From the NCBI GenBank assembly GCA_002377695.1, contig DFQH01000008.1, forward strand, positions 267,731 to 331,730: 64,000 nucleotides of DNA, read 5' to 3'. This document shows positions 52,070-61,013 of this stretch, in pieces. The position numbers were made by a program, and so were the translations under genes. Source of the stretch: Citromicrobium sp. UBA3494 (GTDB lineage: Bacteria; Pseudomonadota; Alphaproteobacteria; Sphingomonadales; Sphingomonadaceae). Under the pieces are notes generated by a model that saw only the letters and a list, made by a program, of their open reading frames with translations, did no database searches and was not told where the DNA came from. Positions within the stretch are counted from its first letter, which is position 1, and each line of letters starts with the position of its first letter.

Positions 52070-55000
52070 ATGAAAAATTTGTTGCTCGTTACGTCGTGCA
52101 CGGGAGCACTGGCGATCGCACTGGCGCCTGGGGCCGCATATGCCCAGGATACCGGATCGCAGGATGAACCTGCGACGCTCCCGGTTGCCGCCGATCAGCA
52201 GACTGCTTCGGAAGACAACGTCATCACGGTGACCGGTTCGCGCATCCGGCGCTCGAACGCCACGGCCGCCATTCCCGTGCAGATTTTCAACCAGGAGACG
52301 ATCGAGGAAACCGGTTCGGTCGACCTCGCGGAAGTTGTTGCCGAAATCCCCGGCGTCGATTCCGATCTCTCTCCCGAGACGACGAACACCAGCGTCCAGA
52401 ATTCGGGCATCAGCACGATCAACCTTCGCCGTCTGGGCAGCGACCGGACACTGACGCTGATCGACGGCCGCCGAGCTATCTCCAACGCGGGCAACGGCGA
52501 ACGCGTGAGCCTGAACACCATTCCGGCCGGCTTCGTCCGGTCGATCGAGGTAACCACCGGCGGTGCGTCCGCGATCTACGGCTCCGACGCGATCGCGGGG
52601 GTCGTGAACATCCTGCTCAAGGACGATTTCGACGGGTTCGACGCAAACCTGCGCTACGCCAAGCCGGAACGTTCGGGCGAAGAGGAAGTCCTCGCCGATC
52701 TGACCTGGGGCCGCAATTTCGCCGAAGGGCGCGGCAACATCATGCTCGGCTTCAGCTACGAGCATGAAGACGCGATCTACGCCGACGGGACCCGCCCCGA
52801 TTCGATCCGGGCAGTGTCCTGGGGCGTGCCGAGCGACATCGGCAACTTCAACGATGAGTCGCTCCTGCCGGGCTGCGATGCTTCCGGGCGCTACTGCTTC
52901 ACCCCCAGCCTCAGTTCCTACATTCCCGGCGGGCGTTTCGAATCCGACGATGCGTGGAACGTCGGCGGCGTGTGGTTCAACGATCAGTCGCTGCTGCCCA
53001 ATGATGGCCGCACCTCTTCCGAGGGTTTCGAAACCTATCCGGACGGCTTCAACTATCGTCCGGGCCAGACCCTCTCGCCGGAATACGAGATGTGGTCGGG
53101 CGCCTTCAGGGGCCGGTACGAGCTGACGCCGAGCATTACCTTCAACGCCGGGGCGATGTACTCCGTCATCAACACGCGCGCTCGCAGTTCATCCGAAGCA
53201 GCGATCTATGGCGATACCTACGCCGTGCTCGATGCCAACGGGAACGCGCAGTACGATGCGAACGGCGTCATCATCGAAGCCGAGCTGCCGCAGATCGCTT
53301 CGAACCATCCCTTCATCCCGCCCGAAGTCGAGGAAACCCGCTCCGGCTCGGTCAGCTGGTATCGCCGTTTCACCGAACTGGGCTGGGACGAGAAGATCAA
53401 CGAGCGCAAGACGCTGCGGACGAACTTCAGCCTGACCGGCAATGCATGGGGCGACTGGCAGTGGAATGTCGGCGGCACCTACGGCACCTACAACCAGCAT
53501 CAGCGCGACATCAACGAGATCGACCTGCAGCACCTTGCAAACGCGCTTCAGGTGACAACGATCGGCGGAGAGGTCGTCTGCGCCAGTGCCGCTGCGCGTG
53601 CGGAAGGCTGTGTTCCGGTCAATATCTTCGGTGAAGGTTCGATCACCGACGCCATGGCCAACTACATCCGCTACGATGCCGACCTGCGGCAGGAGCGCGA
53701 GCAGGTGACCAGCCTTGCCAGCGCCAATGGCACGCTGCTGGAGCTTCCAGCCGGGCCGCTGAAGGCTGCTATCGGCCTGGAGTACCGCCGCGAGTACCAG
53801 CGCACCTGGGGCCAGGGCGGCGACAAGATCCTCCAGACGACCTCGACTGGCGTGCCCGATATCGACGCGCGTTTCGACGTCGTCGAGGCGTTTGCCGAGC
53901 TCGACATTCCCGTCGTCGAGTCGGTCTCGCTCCAACTGGCTGGCCGCGTTGCCGACTATTCAACGGTGGGCACCGTCTACAGCTACAATATCGGCGGCAG
54001 CTACTTCCCCAGCCCCGATATCCGCTTCCGCACGCAGTATTCGCGTTCGCAGCGCGCACCGACGCTGACCGAGTTCTTCTCTCCGCCGCGCGGGGACTAC
54101 GACTCGCTCAATGACCCGTGCGACGGTCTGCTGCCCGACGGAACGGGGATCACCCCTCCTCCGGGAAGCAACACGCCTGCGTCGACGATTGCCCAGAACT
54201 GCCTCGCCGAGCCCGGCATCCAAGCCTATTTTGCCGATCCCGCGAATGCCGGACAGGATTTCAGCGCCGGCGGCAGCGTTTTCGGTCCGAACGCAGGCAA
54301 CACCAACCTGACGGAGGAAACGGCGGACACCTTCACGGCGGGCGTGATCTTCACTCCCACGTTCGTGCCCGGGCTCGCGCTGATCGTGGACTACTACCAG
54401 ATCAACGTGAAGGACGCGATCGGCTCCGTCTCGACCCAGCTCGCGGCCGAGCTGTGCTATACCGCCGACAATTACCCGAACAACCGCTTCTGTGATACGA
54501 TCACCCGCAATGCGGCCAACGGCCAGGTTCGCGAGGTCATCAACCAGGCGGAGAACCTGGACGAGTACAAGACGGCCGGGATCGACACGACGCTCGACTA
54601 CGACTTCGAGATTGGCGGCATTCCGGGCGATTTCGACCTCAACGTGATCTACACCCACTACTTGGAAGATTCCTACAGCTTCCAGGCGATCGACGGGCTG
54701 CAGGAAGAAAACACCCTCGGCATCATCGGCAATCCGCAAGACGAATTCCGCGCCAAGATCGGCTGGAGCCACAAGGGGCTGCGGCTGGCCTGGACGACGC
54801 TCTTCAAGAGCGGCGGGGTTGACGACAAGGATGTGGCGCCCGGCGACCCGGCCTACTTCAGCATCGGATCGCAGGCCTATCACAACATCTACGTCGGCTA
54901 CACGTTGCGCCGCCGTCCCACGATCCGCTTCTATGCGGGCGTGAACAACCTGTTCGATGATCTCGGTCCGTTCCTGCCGAGCGGCCTCGACGGCGGGAAC

Positions 55001-55075
55001 AGCCGGAACATCGTGTCCTCGCTCAACGACCTCGACGGACGCGAATTCTACCTGGGCGCCCGTTTCGCGTTCTAA
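52070..55075 (+). CDS. Large TonB-dependent receptor
   Basis: Outer-membrane receptor of 1001 residues. A signal peptide (LAPGAAYAQ) leads to NVITVTGSRIRRSNA, a plug with SVDLAEVVAEIPGVDSD, LRRLGSDRTLTLIDGRR and VEVTTGGASAIYGSDAIAGV, and a barrel ending in ARFAF. The longer barrel, with large loops, is typical of receptors for peptides or carbohydrates rather than siderophores. The ATG has GGGGG five bases upstream. It is paired with a divergent LysR gene and followed by an S9 peptidase. Confidence 0.92.
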   Translation: MKNLLLVTSCTGALAIALAPGAAYAQDTGSQDEPATLPVAADQQTASEDNVITVTGSRIRRSNATAAIPVQIFNQETIEETGSVDLAEVVAEIPGVDSDLSPETTNTSVQNSGISTINLRRLGSDRTLTLIDGRRAISNAGNGERVSLNTIPAGFVRSIEVTTGGASAIYGSDAIAGVVNILLKDDFDGFDANLRYAKPERSGEEEVLADLTWGRNFAEGRGNIMLGFSYEHEDAIYADGTRPDSIRAVSWGVPSDIGNFNDESLLPGCDASGRYCFTPSLSSYIPGGRFESDDAWNVGGVWFNDQSLLPNDGRTSSEGFETYPDGFNYRPGQTLSPEYEMWSGAFRGRYELTPSITFNAGAMYSVINTRARSSSEAAIYGDTYAVLDANGNAQYDANGVIIEAELPQIASNHPFIPPEVEETRSGSVSWYRRFTELGWDEKINERKTLRTNFSLTGNAWGDWQWNVGGTYGTYNQHQRDINEIDLQHLANALQVTTIGGEVVCASAAARAEGCVPVNIFGEGSITDAMANYIRYDADLRQEREQVTSLASANGTLLELPAGPLKAAIGLEYRREYQRTWGQGGDKILQTTSTGVPDIDARFDVVEAFAELDIPVVESVSLQLAGRVADYSTVGTVYSYNIGGSYFPSPDIRFRTQYSRSQRAPTLTEFFSPPRGDYDSLNDPCDGLLPDGTGITPPPGSNTPASTIAQNCLAEPGIQAYFADPANAGQDFSAGGSVFGPNAGNTNLTEETADTFTAGVIFTPTFVPGLALIVDYYQINVKDAIGSVSTQLAAELCYTADNYPNNRFCDTITRNAANGQVREVINQAENLDEYKTAGIDTTLDYDFEIGGIPGDFDLNVIYTHYLEDSYSFQAIDGLQEENTLGIIGNPQDEFRAKIGWSHKGLRLAWTTLFKSGGVDDKDVAPGDPAYFSIGSQAYHNIYVGYTLRRRPTIRFYAGVNNLFDDLGPFLPSGLDGGNSRNIVSSLNDLDGREFYLGARFAF

Positions 55076-55091
55076 CGATCATCAATAGGCA

Positions 55092-55129
55092 GGAGGGCCG
55101 AACGGGATATCGTCCGGCCCTCCCCCTTT
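55092..55129 (+). terminator. Terminator hairpin after the large receptor
   Basis: GGAGGGCCG pairs with CGGCCCTCC (9 bp), extended after one mismatch by ACG/CGT around a 6-nt loop, then CCCTTTC. It ends 47 nt before the peptidase start, so read-through or an internal promoter is needed for the peptidase. Confidence 0.6.
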
Positions 55130-55176
55130 CGATCGCTTCCTGAAATCCGGAATCCTGCCTGGAGGCTCGCCCCGCC

Positions 55177-57114
55177 GTGCGGTTGCTATTTCCCCTGACT
55201 CTTGCCGCCATTCTAGTCGCCAGTGTGCCCGCAGGGGCGCAGGAGCGGCAGCAGTTCGGCGACAATCTCTTTCTCGAAAACGTGCCGCAGTCCGTGCTCT
55301 ACGATGGGCGCGAAGTCGCCGGACACATGCGGACGCAGAACAGCTATTCGGTGCGTGGCTGGACGCACGACGGCGACGCGCTGCTCTTCTCCTATCGCGG
55401 CGACCTCTATCGCCGGTCCAGCGTCAAGGGCGACTACGTCAAGCTTCTCGACCTGCCGGGCCTCAGCCTTTCCAATGCCAAACCCGCGTCGGTTTGCGGG
55501 CGCAACGGCTATGTCTTCACCTCGGATCGCGATGGCGACGAATACAGCGCCGTCTACCTGACCGACGGACGGTCCTTCGATGCGGACAAGGTCTCGCCGG
55601 GTCGGTCGCGCAATGTCTCGGTCATCGTATCCGACACCGGCGACCAGATCGCTTACGCCAGCGCCGAGGCGGGCACTGGCGTATGGCAGCTGATCGTGCA
55701 GCCCGGCTGCGCCGATCGGCCGCCGCAAGTGCTCGCGCGGGGGAACGCACCGTTCTATCCCGATGATTTCAGCCCGGATGGCCGCTACCTGCTTGCCGAA
55801 GGCCCGGCCGACGACGGCTTCAAGCTCTCCGAGATCGACCTCGAAACGGGCGAGGAGACAGTCCTCGTGGAGGCGGATGAGGATGTGAAGGATTCCGCCT
55901 ACTCGGCAGATGGCCGGTACGTCTTCTTCACAAGCAACGCCTATTCCGATTTCACCGATCTGATGCGCTATGATCGTGAGACCGGGGAGTTGATCCCGGT
56001 GCTCAGCGATGTCGGGTTCGACATTGATGGCATCGCCGTCTCGCCCGATCGCAGCCGCATGGCGGTCTCGTATAACCGGGACGGTCTATCGACGATCCTG
56101 GTGATCGACATGAACCGGCTGGAGCTGATTGCGGGCCCATCCGAGCGCTCTCCCGGGGTGGTCTCCAGCATGCGCTTTTCCCCCGATGGCGAAAGCCTGG
56201 CGATGCGCGTGTCGCAGCCCGAAGTGCCTTGGCGTTCGGGGCTCTACGACTATCGCACCGGGGCGTTCGAGCCTTGGACGGGCGGTTTCAAGCCGAACCA
56301 GAAGATGACCTCGCTTGTGCCGGACCTAACCACCTACAAGACGTTCGACATGGATGGCGACGCGCCTCGGCGCATCCCGCTGCTGGCCTATCGCCCCTCG
56401 ACCGCCTCGCCCGAGAATCCGGCGCCAGTCGTAATCTTCGCCCATGGCGGCCCGGAATCGCAATCGCGCCCCAGCTTCAGCCGCTTCTACCACTATATCG
56501 TGACCCAGATGGGCATCGCGGTGCTCCGGCCGAACATCCGCGGCTCCGATGGCTATGGCAAAACCTTCGAACAGCTCGACGAGACGACCCGGCGCGGTGA
56601 CGCGATCCGCGACATCGGCGCGCTACTGGACTGGATCGAGGAGCAGCCCGATCTCGACGCCTCGCGCGTGGTCGTTGCGGGCGGCTCTTACGGCGGGTTC
56701 GTCTCGCTGGCGTCGCTGGTCGAGTACTCGGATCGGCTGAAGGGCGGCATCTCGCGCTTCGGCGTTTCCGATTTCGCGTCCTTCATGGAAAATACCGAAC
56801 CTTACCGGGTCGACAACCGGCGGCGCGAGTACGGTGACGAGCGTGATCCGGAGATCGCTGCGTTCTTCCAGCAGATTTCGCCGATGCAGAATGCAGATCG
56901 GATCACCGTACCCGTGCTGTTTATCCAGGGGGGCAACGATCCGCGCGTGCCGCAGCAGCAGTCCGAAGATATGATCGCCGCGATCCGGGCCAACGGGGTA
57001 CGGGTGTCCTACGTGCTCGCCACGGACGAAGGCCACGGTTTCGACAAGAGCGAGAACAGCCGCATTTCCACCGGTGCACAGATCGCTTTCCTGCGCGAAA
57101 TGCTGTTGGACTGA
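55177..57114 (+). CDS. Exported S9-family peptidase (prolyl oligopeptidase type)
   Basis: A 645-residue serine peptidase with a signal peptide (ASVPAGAQ). The N-terminal half is a beta-propeller (DFSPDGRYLLAEG and later blade repeats); the C-terminal alpha/beta-hydrolase domain has the triad Ser504 in AGGSYGGF, Asp588 in GGNDPRVP and His620 in DEGHGF. It should cleave short peptides in the periplasm. The start is GTG with GGAGG 12 bases upstream. It follows the large receptor, suggesting that the receptor imports its substrate. Confidence 0.92.
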   Translation: MRLLFPLTLAAILVASVPAGAQERQQFGDNLFLENVPQSVLYDGREVAGHMRTQNSYSVRGWTHDGDALLFSYRGDLYRRSSVKGDYVKLLDLPGLSLSNAKPASVCGRNGYVFTSDRDGDEYSAVYLTDGRSFDADKVSPGRSRNVSVIVSDTGDQIAYASAEAGTGVWQLIVQPGCADRPPQVLARGNAPFYPDDFSPDGRYLLAEGPADDGFKLSEIDLETGEETVLVEADEDVKDSAYSADGRYVFFTSNAYSDFTDLMRYDRETGELIPVLSDVGFDIDGIAVSPDRSRMAVSYNRDGLSTILVIDMNRLELIAGPSERSPGVVSSMRFSPDGESLAMRVSQPEVPWRSGLYDYRTGAFEPWTGGFKPNQKMTSLVPDLTTYKTFDMDGDAPRRIPLLAYRPSTASPENPAPVVIFAHGGPESQSRPSFSRFYHYIVTQMGIAVLRPNIRGSDGYGKTFEQLDETTRRGDAIRDIGALLDWIEEQPDLDASRVVVAGGSYGGFVSLASLVEYSDRLKGGISRFGVSDFASFMENTEPYRVDNRRREYGDERDPEIAAFFQQISPMQNADRITVPVLFIQGGNDPRVPQQQSEDMIAAIRANGVRVSYVLATDEGHGFDKSENSRISTGAQIAFLREMLLD

Positions 57115-57127
57115 GTTAGACGCCCGA

Positions 57128-57145
57128 GGGCGGCTTGGGCCGCCC
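57128..57145. terminator. Hairpin between peptidase and lyase genes
   Basis: GGGCGGC / GCCGCCC, a perfect 7-bp stem with a TTGG loop, 13 nt after the peptidase stop. No U tract; probably a weak or Rho-assisted terminator in the convergent gap. Confidence 0.4.
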
Positions 57146-57259
57146 GCAGATCCTGATCTCGACGGGAATATCTACAGCACGCCTGCACAACCGCTGCCCG
57201 AAATTCTGGACGGATCGATCCTTCGCCTTACCGATCCGGCAGTATTATGCGCGCCCGGT

Positions 57260-58477
57260 TCACGGCAATTGCTTGAGCCCGGAAGGGGCGGGTACGGTTC
57301 GCAGCAGCACGGCAAGTTCCTGCGTCGTTTCCCTCATCCGGTCGATCCGGCCGGCTGCAAGTTCGCGATCCTGGAACGGCCAGGCGGCGGGGTTGTCCGC
57401 ATACCGGTCGAGGAACGCGGCTGCCGTGGCCATGCCGCGCCCGTCCTCCAGCTGGGCCTCCCACAGGTCGAGTCCAACGCATTCGCCGATGGTCGCCAGT
57501 CTCGCCGCACCTTCGACGACGAAATGCGCATAATGCCAGCTGCGGGTGCGCTTGAGTTCGTCGAGGAAGCGGCCCTGCCTGTCCATCTGCACGCCGATCC
57601 GGAACTCGGGGAACTTCGTCACCAGGCTGCGTGCGACATCGTCCGCTCCGGCAAACAGCAGGAAATGCGCGAGGTAGAAATCGTAGAACACGCCGTGATT
57701 GTTGCGCTTGTTCATCTCTTCGGCGCCGATATCGCTGGATGCCATCCACACGGCGAAATCAGCATACCATTTGCGGATCGTAGCCTTCTCCTCGCCCGAC
57801 ATTGCGTCCGACGGCCACAGCAGCCCCAGCGCTTCGACGATGGTAGAGAATTCGGATGCCTCGATGATGCCTTCGCCCCGCCCGTTTACCCGTCCCGGGA
57901 TGCCCTGCGCGAAATTGAAATGCGGATTCATGCGCGTGGCCGGCGTTACGAACCATGCGCGAGCCAGCTTGGCGGCATGGTCGGCAAATCGCTCCTCCCC
58001 GGTAATACGATATGCAAGCGCGAGCGCCTCCATGTCGCTGGCGAGGTTGCGGATGCGCGATCGGTCAAATTCGGGGCCATCGCGCTCGGGATTCACCTCG
58101 CCGTCACGGCGCGTATAGGGCAGGCCGTCGCCGGAACCCGAAGGCCACCAGTACGGCCCGATCGAAGCATAGTCGTTCGCAGTGGAGCCAGGAACGGGGC
58201 GCGGTTTGTCGGTTACCGAATAAGGCCCGTTTTCGAGCGCTTTTTCTGCCTTGCGGATGGCCTCGGCGCGCATATCCTTGTCGGCAGCAATCGCTTCGAT
58301 CCAGCGGGGCCGCCAGAGGAAGGTACGGGCGCCATCGAAGTCCTGCGCATAGCCTGCCGAGCCGCGACATGCCGGCGCGCCCTCGGTTGGAGTGAATGCA
58401 GGAACGGCGACCTCACCGTCCTGCGCGGCGGCAGGGGCCGCAATCATCAAGCCTGCCAGAATACTAGCGCGAAACAT
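57260..58477 (-). CDS. Alginate-lyase family (PL5-like) exported polysaccharide lyase
   Basis: A 405-residue exported protein with a signal peptide (MIAAPAAAQ). The alpha-barrel contains RNNHGVFYDFYLAHFLLFAG with His261 as the likely catalytic residue, and SIGPYWWPSG and NLASDMEALALAYRITGEE, which place it in the alginate lyase domain family. The substrate need not be alginate. It is the last gene of the uronate operon and starts 14 bases inside kdgK. GGGAGGG precedes the ATG at seven bases. Confidence 0.83.
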   Translation of the reverse strand: MFRASILAGLMIAAPAAAQDGEVAVPAFTPTEGAPACRGSAGYAQDFDGARTFLWRPRWIEAIAADKDMRAEAIRKAEKALENGPYSVTDKPRPVPGSTANDYASIGPYWWPSGSGDGLPYTRRDGEVNPERDGPEFDRSRIRNLASDMEALALAYRITGEERFADHAAKLARAWFVTPATRMNPHFNFAQGIPGRVNGRGEGIIEASEFSTIVEALGLLWPSDAMSGEEKATIRKWYADFAVWMASSDIGAEEMNKRNNHGVFYDFYLAHFLLFAGADDVARSLVTKFPEFRIGVQMDRQGRFLDELKRTRSWHYAHFVVEGAARLATIGECVGLDLWEAQLEDGRGMATAAAFLDRYADNPAAWPFQDRELAAGRIDRMRETTQELAVLLRTVPAPSGLKQLP

Positions 58478-59468
58478 CGCCTGTCCCTCCCATGGCCGCG
58501 CGCCATTCTGCCGCATTGGCGCGGCAGAAATCGCCCGGTTCGTAGTGCTTCAATGCGGCAAGAGCGATCCCGCCATCGACCGCGCCTTGCAGATCGGATG
58601 CGTCCTGCAGCCAGCTGGCGAGGACACCGGCGGCAAAGGCATCTCCCGTACCGATCCGGTCTATGATCCCCGTCAGCACCCGCTCCTCGCTCTCGGCGGC
58701 AGCCTCTCGGCTGTCGATCCGCGCGACGATGCGATGGGTGGTGCCGTTCTCTACGTGGCGCGCGGTGCTGGATATCGCTGTAAGACCGGGAAACTCCGCC
58801 AGCAGCGCCAGTGCGGCCTCGCGCCGCCGGGCTGCGCCGTCGCCCGAAAATTCGCGCCCCAGCAGCAGCGAGACGTCCTTGTGATTGCCGAAAAAAATGT
58901 CCGCCATCGCCACCATTTCGGCGATCTCCTCGCGCCCATCGCGCCCGCTCGCTTTCCAAAGGGACGGGCGGAAATTGCCATCGAAAGACAGGGTCAGACC
59001 CCGCTCCTTCGCCTTCCTGGCGAGCGCGCGGGTAGCCGTTGAAGAGGCTTCGCTGACGGCTAGGGAGATGCCCGAAACGTGGAGATGGCGCGCGCCATCG
59101 AGAACCGCCGGATCGTAATCCTGCGTTTCCGCAAAGGCGCTTCTGGCGCGATCATAGACCACCTCTCCGCCGCGCGGGCCGGCGGCGGGAGTCAGAAAAT
59201 AGGTGCCCATCCTGCCCTCGGCAGGGACGACATGATCGCCGTCCACCCCCTCGCGCCGCAAGGCCTTGAGCGCCAGCGTACCGAGGGCATTGTTCGGTAG
59301 CGCAGAGACCATGCGGGTCGGGAAACCGAGATTGGCGAGCGCGACAGCGACATTGGCCTCCGCACCGCCCACATGCACGTCCAGCTTCGCGGAGTCGCGC
59401 AGGGTCGCACCGTCGCTCGCGGCGAAACGTAGCAATATCTCGCCGAAACAGGCGACCGCACCCTCCAT
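58464..59468 (-). CDS. kdgK: 2-keto-3-deoxygluconate kinase (PfkB family)
   Basis: Phosphorylates 2-keto-3-deoxygluconate to KDPG, feeding the Entner-Doudoroff aldolase. The 334-residue protein has the PfkB N-terminal block VGGAEANVAVALANLGFPTR and the C-terminal signature DRIGTGDAFAAGVLASW with catalytic Asp276. The ATG overlaps the stop of the dhuD-type gene (TGATG) and its own stop overlaps the lyase start. Context supports KDG over other sugars. No KDPG aldolase gene is in the window. Confidence 0.88.
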   Translation of the reverse strand: MEGAVACFGEILLRFAASDGATLRDSAKLDVHVGGAEANVAVALANLGFPTRMVSALPNNALGTLALKALRREGVDGDHVVPAEGRMGTYFLTPAAGPRGGEVVYDRARSAFAETQDYDPAVLDGARHLHVSGISLAVSEASSTATRALARKAKERGLTLSFDGNFRPSLWKASGRDGREEIAEMVAMADIFFGNHKDVSLLLGREFSGDGAARRREAALALLAEFPGLTAISSTARHVENGTTHRIVARIDSREAAAESEERVLTGIIDRIGTGDAFAAGVLASWLQDASDLQGAVDGGIALAALKHYEPGDFCRANAAEWRAAMGGTGDVSR

Positions 59469-60241
59469 CAGCGGGCCAGCCATCCCCCGTCGACCGCAAG
59501 GATGTGTCCCTGCACATAGTCGGCCGCGCCGCTCGACAGGAAAACCGCTGCGCCGCCGATATCGGAGGGGTCGCCCCAGCGTCCTTCGGGGATACGCTCC
59601 ATGATCTGGCGGTTGCGGGTCTCGTCGGCCTGCAGAGCCGCGGTGTTGTTGGTGGCGATATAGCCAGGCGCGATCGCGTTCACGTTGATGCCCTTGGGCG
59701 CCCACTCGTTGGCCAGCAGCTTGGTCAGGCCGCCCACCCCGCTTTTCGAGGCGGTGTAGCTCGGCACGCGGATGCCGCCCTGGAAAGTCAGCATGGAAGC
59801 GATGTTGACGATCTTGCCGCGCGCGCCGTCCTGCGACGCCCAGCCGGTCATGTGCCGCGCGACGGCCTGGCTGAGGAAGAACAGAACCTTCAGGTTCACA
59901 TCCATCACCGCGTCCCAGTCCTCCTCCGAGAAATCGAGCGCATCCTCGCGCCGGATGATCCCGGCATTGTTGACCAGAATGTCGATCCGCCCCAGCGCGT
60001 CGACCGTCTCGTTGACGATCCGCTGGCACGGCTCGATGGAGGAAAGGTCCGCCATGACGACATGCGTACGGACGCCTTCGGCCTCCACCATCGCCTTTGT
60101 TTCATCCGGACTGCGCCTTGCAGTGAGCGCGATATCCGCCCCCGCCTTCGCCAGCGCGACGGCGATGCCCTGCCCTATGCCGGTGTTGGCGCCGGTAACC
60201 AGCGCCACCTTGCCCGAGAGATCGAACGCCTTGCCAGCCAC
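59468..60241 (-). CDS. Short-chain dehydrogenase, KduD/DhuD type
   Basis: NAD(P)-dependent SDR of 257 residues, expected to reduce or oxidise 2,5-diketo-3-deoxygluconate to 2-keto-3-deoxygluconate. VALVTGANTGIGQGIAVALA binds the cofactor, LVNNAGIIRRED and the Ser-Tyr-Lys set (NIASMLTFQ, PSYTASKSG) are catalytic. FSEEDWDAVMDVNLKVLFFL is typical of KduD. The start is GTG two bases after the DhuI-type gene. Gene order with DhuI and KdgK supports the uronate role. Confidence 0.87.
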   Translation of the reverse strand: MAGKAFDLSGKVALVTGANTGIGQGIAVALAKAGADIALTARRSPDETKAMVEAEGVRTHVVMADLSSIEPCQRIVNETVDALGRIDILVNNAGIIRREDALDFSEEDWDAVMDVNLKVLFFLSQAVARHMTGWASQDGARGKIVNIASMLTFQGGIRVPSYTASKSGVGGLTKLLANEWAPKGINVNAIAPGYIATNNTAALQADETRNRQIMERIPEGRWGDPSDIGGAAVFLSSGAADYVQGHILAVDGGWLAR

Positions 60242-60243
60242 GA

Positions 60244-60876
60244 TTACAGCCCGCGCAGGTAGTTGCTGATCTCTTCGTCCTGAGAATTCGCGTAGAACAG
60301 CTCTTCGAACTTCTCGCCGGCAATCGCGCTCTTGAGAAGGTCCTGATCGACATTCTTCAGCACGGTCAGCATGTCGTGGCAGGTCTTCGCCTTGAGGTCG
60401 GCCAGAACGCCGCGGTTCTTGGCCATGATCTCGGCGCGTTCCTTGGGATATCCTACCCCACTCTCGCCTTCGAAGAGCTTGCGATAGCAATCCTGCAGGT
60501 TGAGTTCGGCCGCCCAGCCGAAGCCCTTGGCGTAGGGCATGGCGATCGCATTGCCGTCGTTGATCTGGGCGAACAGGAAGGCGTCGGTCGGGTCGATCAC
60601 CAGCCCGCAGAATACGCCGGGCATGGCATTGGCGGCAAGCATCGAGCCCGAGCCGGTGCCGCAGCCCGTGACGACGAAATCTGCAGCGCCGGAATTCAGC
60701 AGGATGCCGGTCAGCAGACCGACCATCGGATAGGTGATCTGGGCCGTGTCATCGGCAGTGTACATGCCGTAATTGTGGACCTCGTGGCCAAGCTCCCCCG
60801 CGACCGTGGTCAGCGCGTCGTGAATCATGCCGTTCTTGGCAGCCTGGCTGTTCTCGTTGATGAGCGCGATTTTCAT
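60244..60876 (-). CDS. RpiB/LacA-family isomerase, DhuI type
   Basis: A 210-residue isomerase of the RpiB/LacAB family. MKIALINENSQAAKNGMIHD and VTGCGTGSGSMLAANAMPGV are characteristic of the longer subgroup that in other bacteria (DhuI) isomerises 4-deoxy-5-hexosulose uronate in place of KduI. It is the first gene after the regulator, preceded by GGAG about 11 bases before the ATG and by the operator-like palindrome at 60949. Ribose-5-phosphate isomerase activity is less likely given the neighbours. Confidence 0.85.
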   Translation of the reverse strand: MKIALINENSQAAKNGMIHDALTTVAGELGHEVHNYGMYTADDTAQITYPMVGLLTGILLNSGAADFVVTGCGTGSGSMLAANAMPGVFCGLVIDPTDAFLFAQINDGNAIAMPYAKGFGWAAELNLQDCYRKLFEGESGVGYPKERAEIMAKNRGVLADLKAKTCHDMLTVLKNVDQDLLKSAIAGEKFEELFYANSQDEEISNYLRGL

Positions 60877-60948
60877 GGGTCTGTATCTCTCCGGAAGGGT
60901 TTGACGGCCTGCCTTTGGCATCGCCGCACAGTTATCTGTCAGGTCCTT

Positions 60949-60964
60949 GGGTAACCGGTGTCAT
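60949..60964. promoter_or_regulatory. Candidate LacI-family operator
   Basis: ATGACACCGGTTACCC on the minus strand, with the palindromic core ACCGGT at 60954-60959, 73 nt before the DhuI-type start. It resembles the E. coli GntR operator, a known LacI-family site. The LacI-type gene next door is the probable binder. Confidence 0.5.
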
Positions 60965-61013
60965 ATAGCAACGCAAGGGCCGATTTGGCGATTTACGACA
61001 GATAGTGGCGCAG

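Noticed and set aside
58464..60029. Apparent fusion of an SDR-like region with KDG kinase
   Set aside because: The N-terminal part is a frame-shifted shadow of the KduD/DhuD-type gene; the kinase has its own ATG at the TGATG junction.
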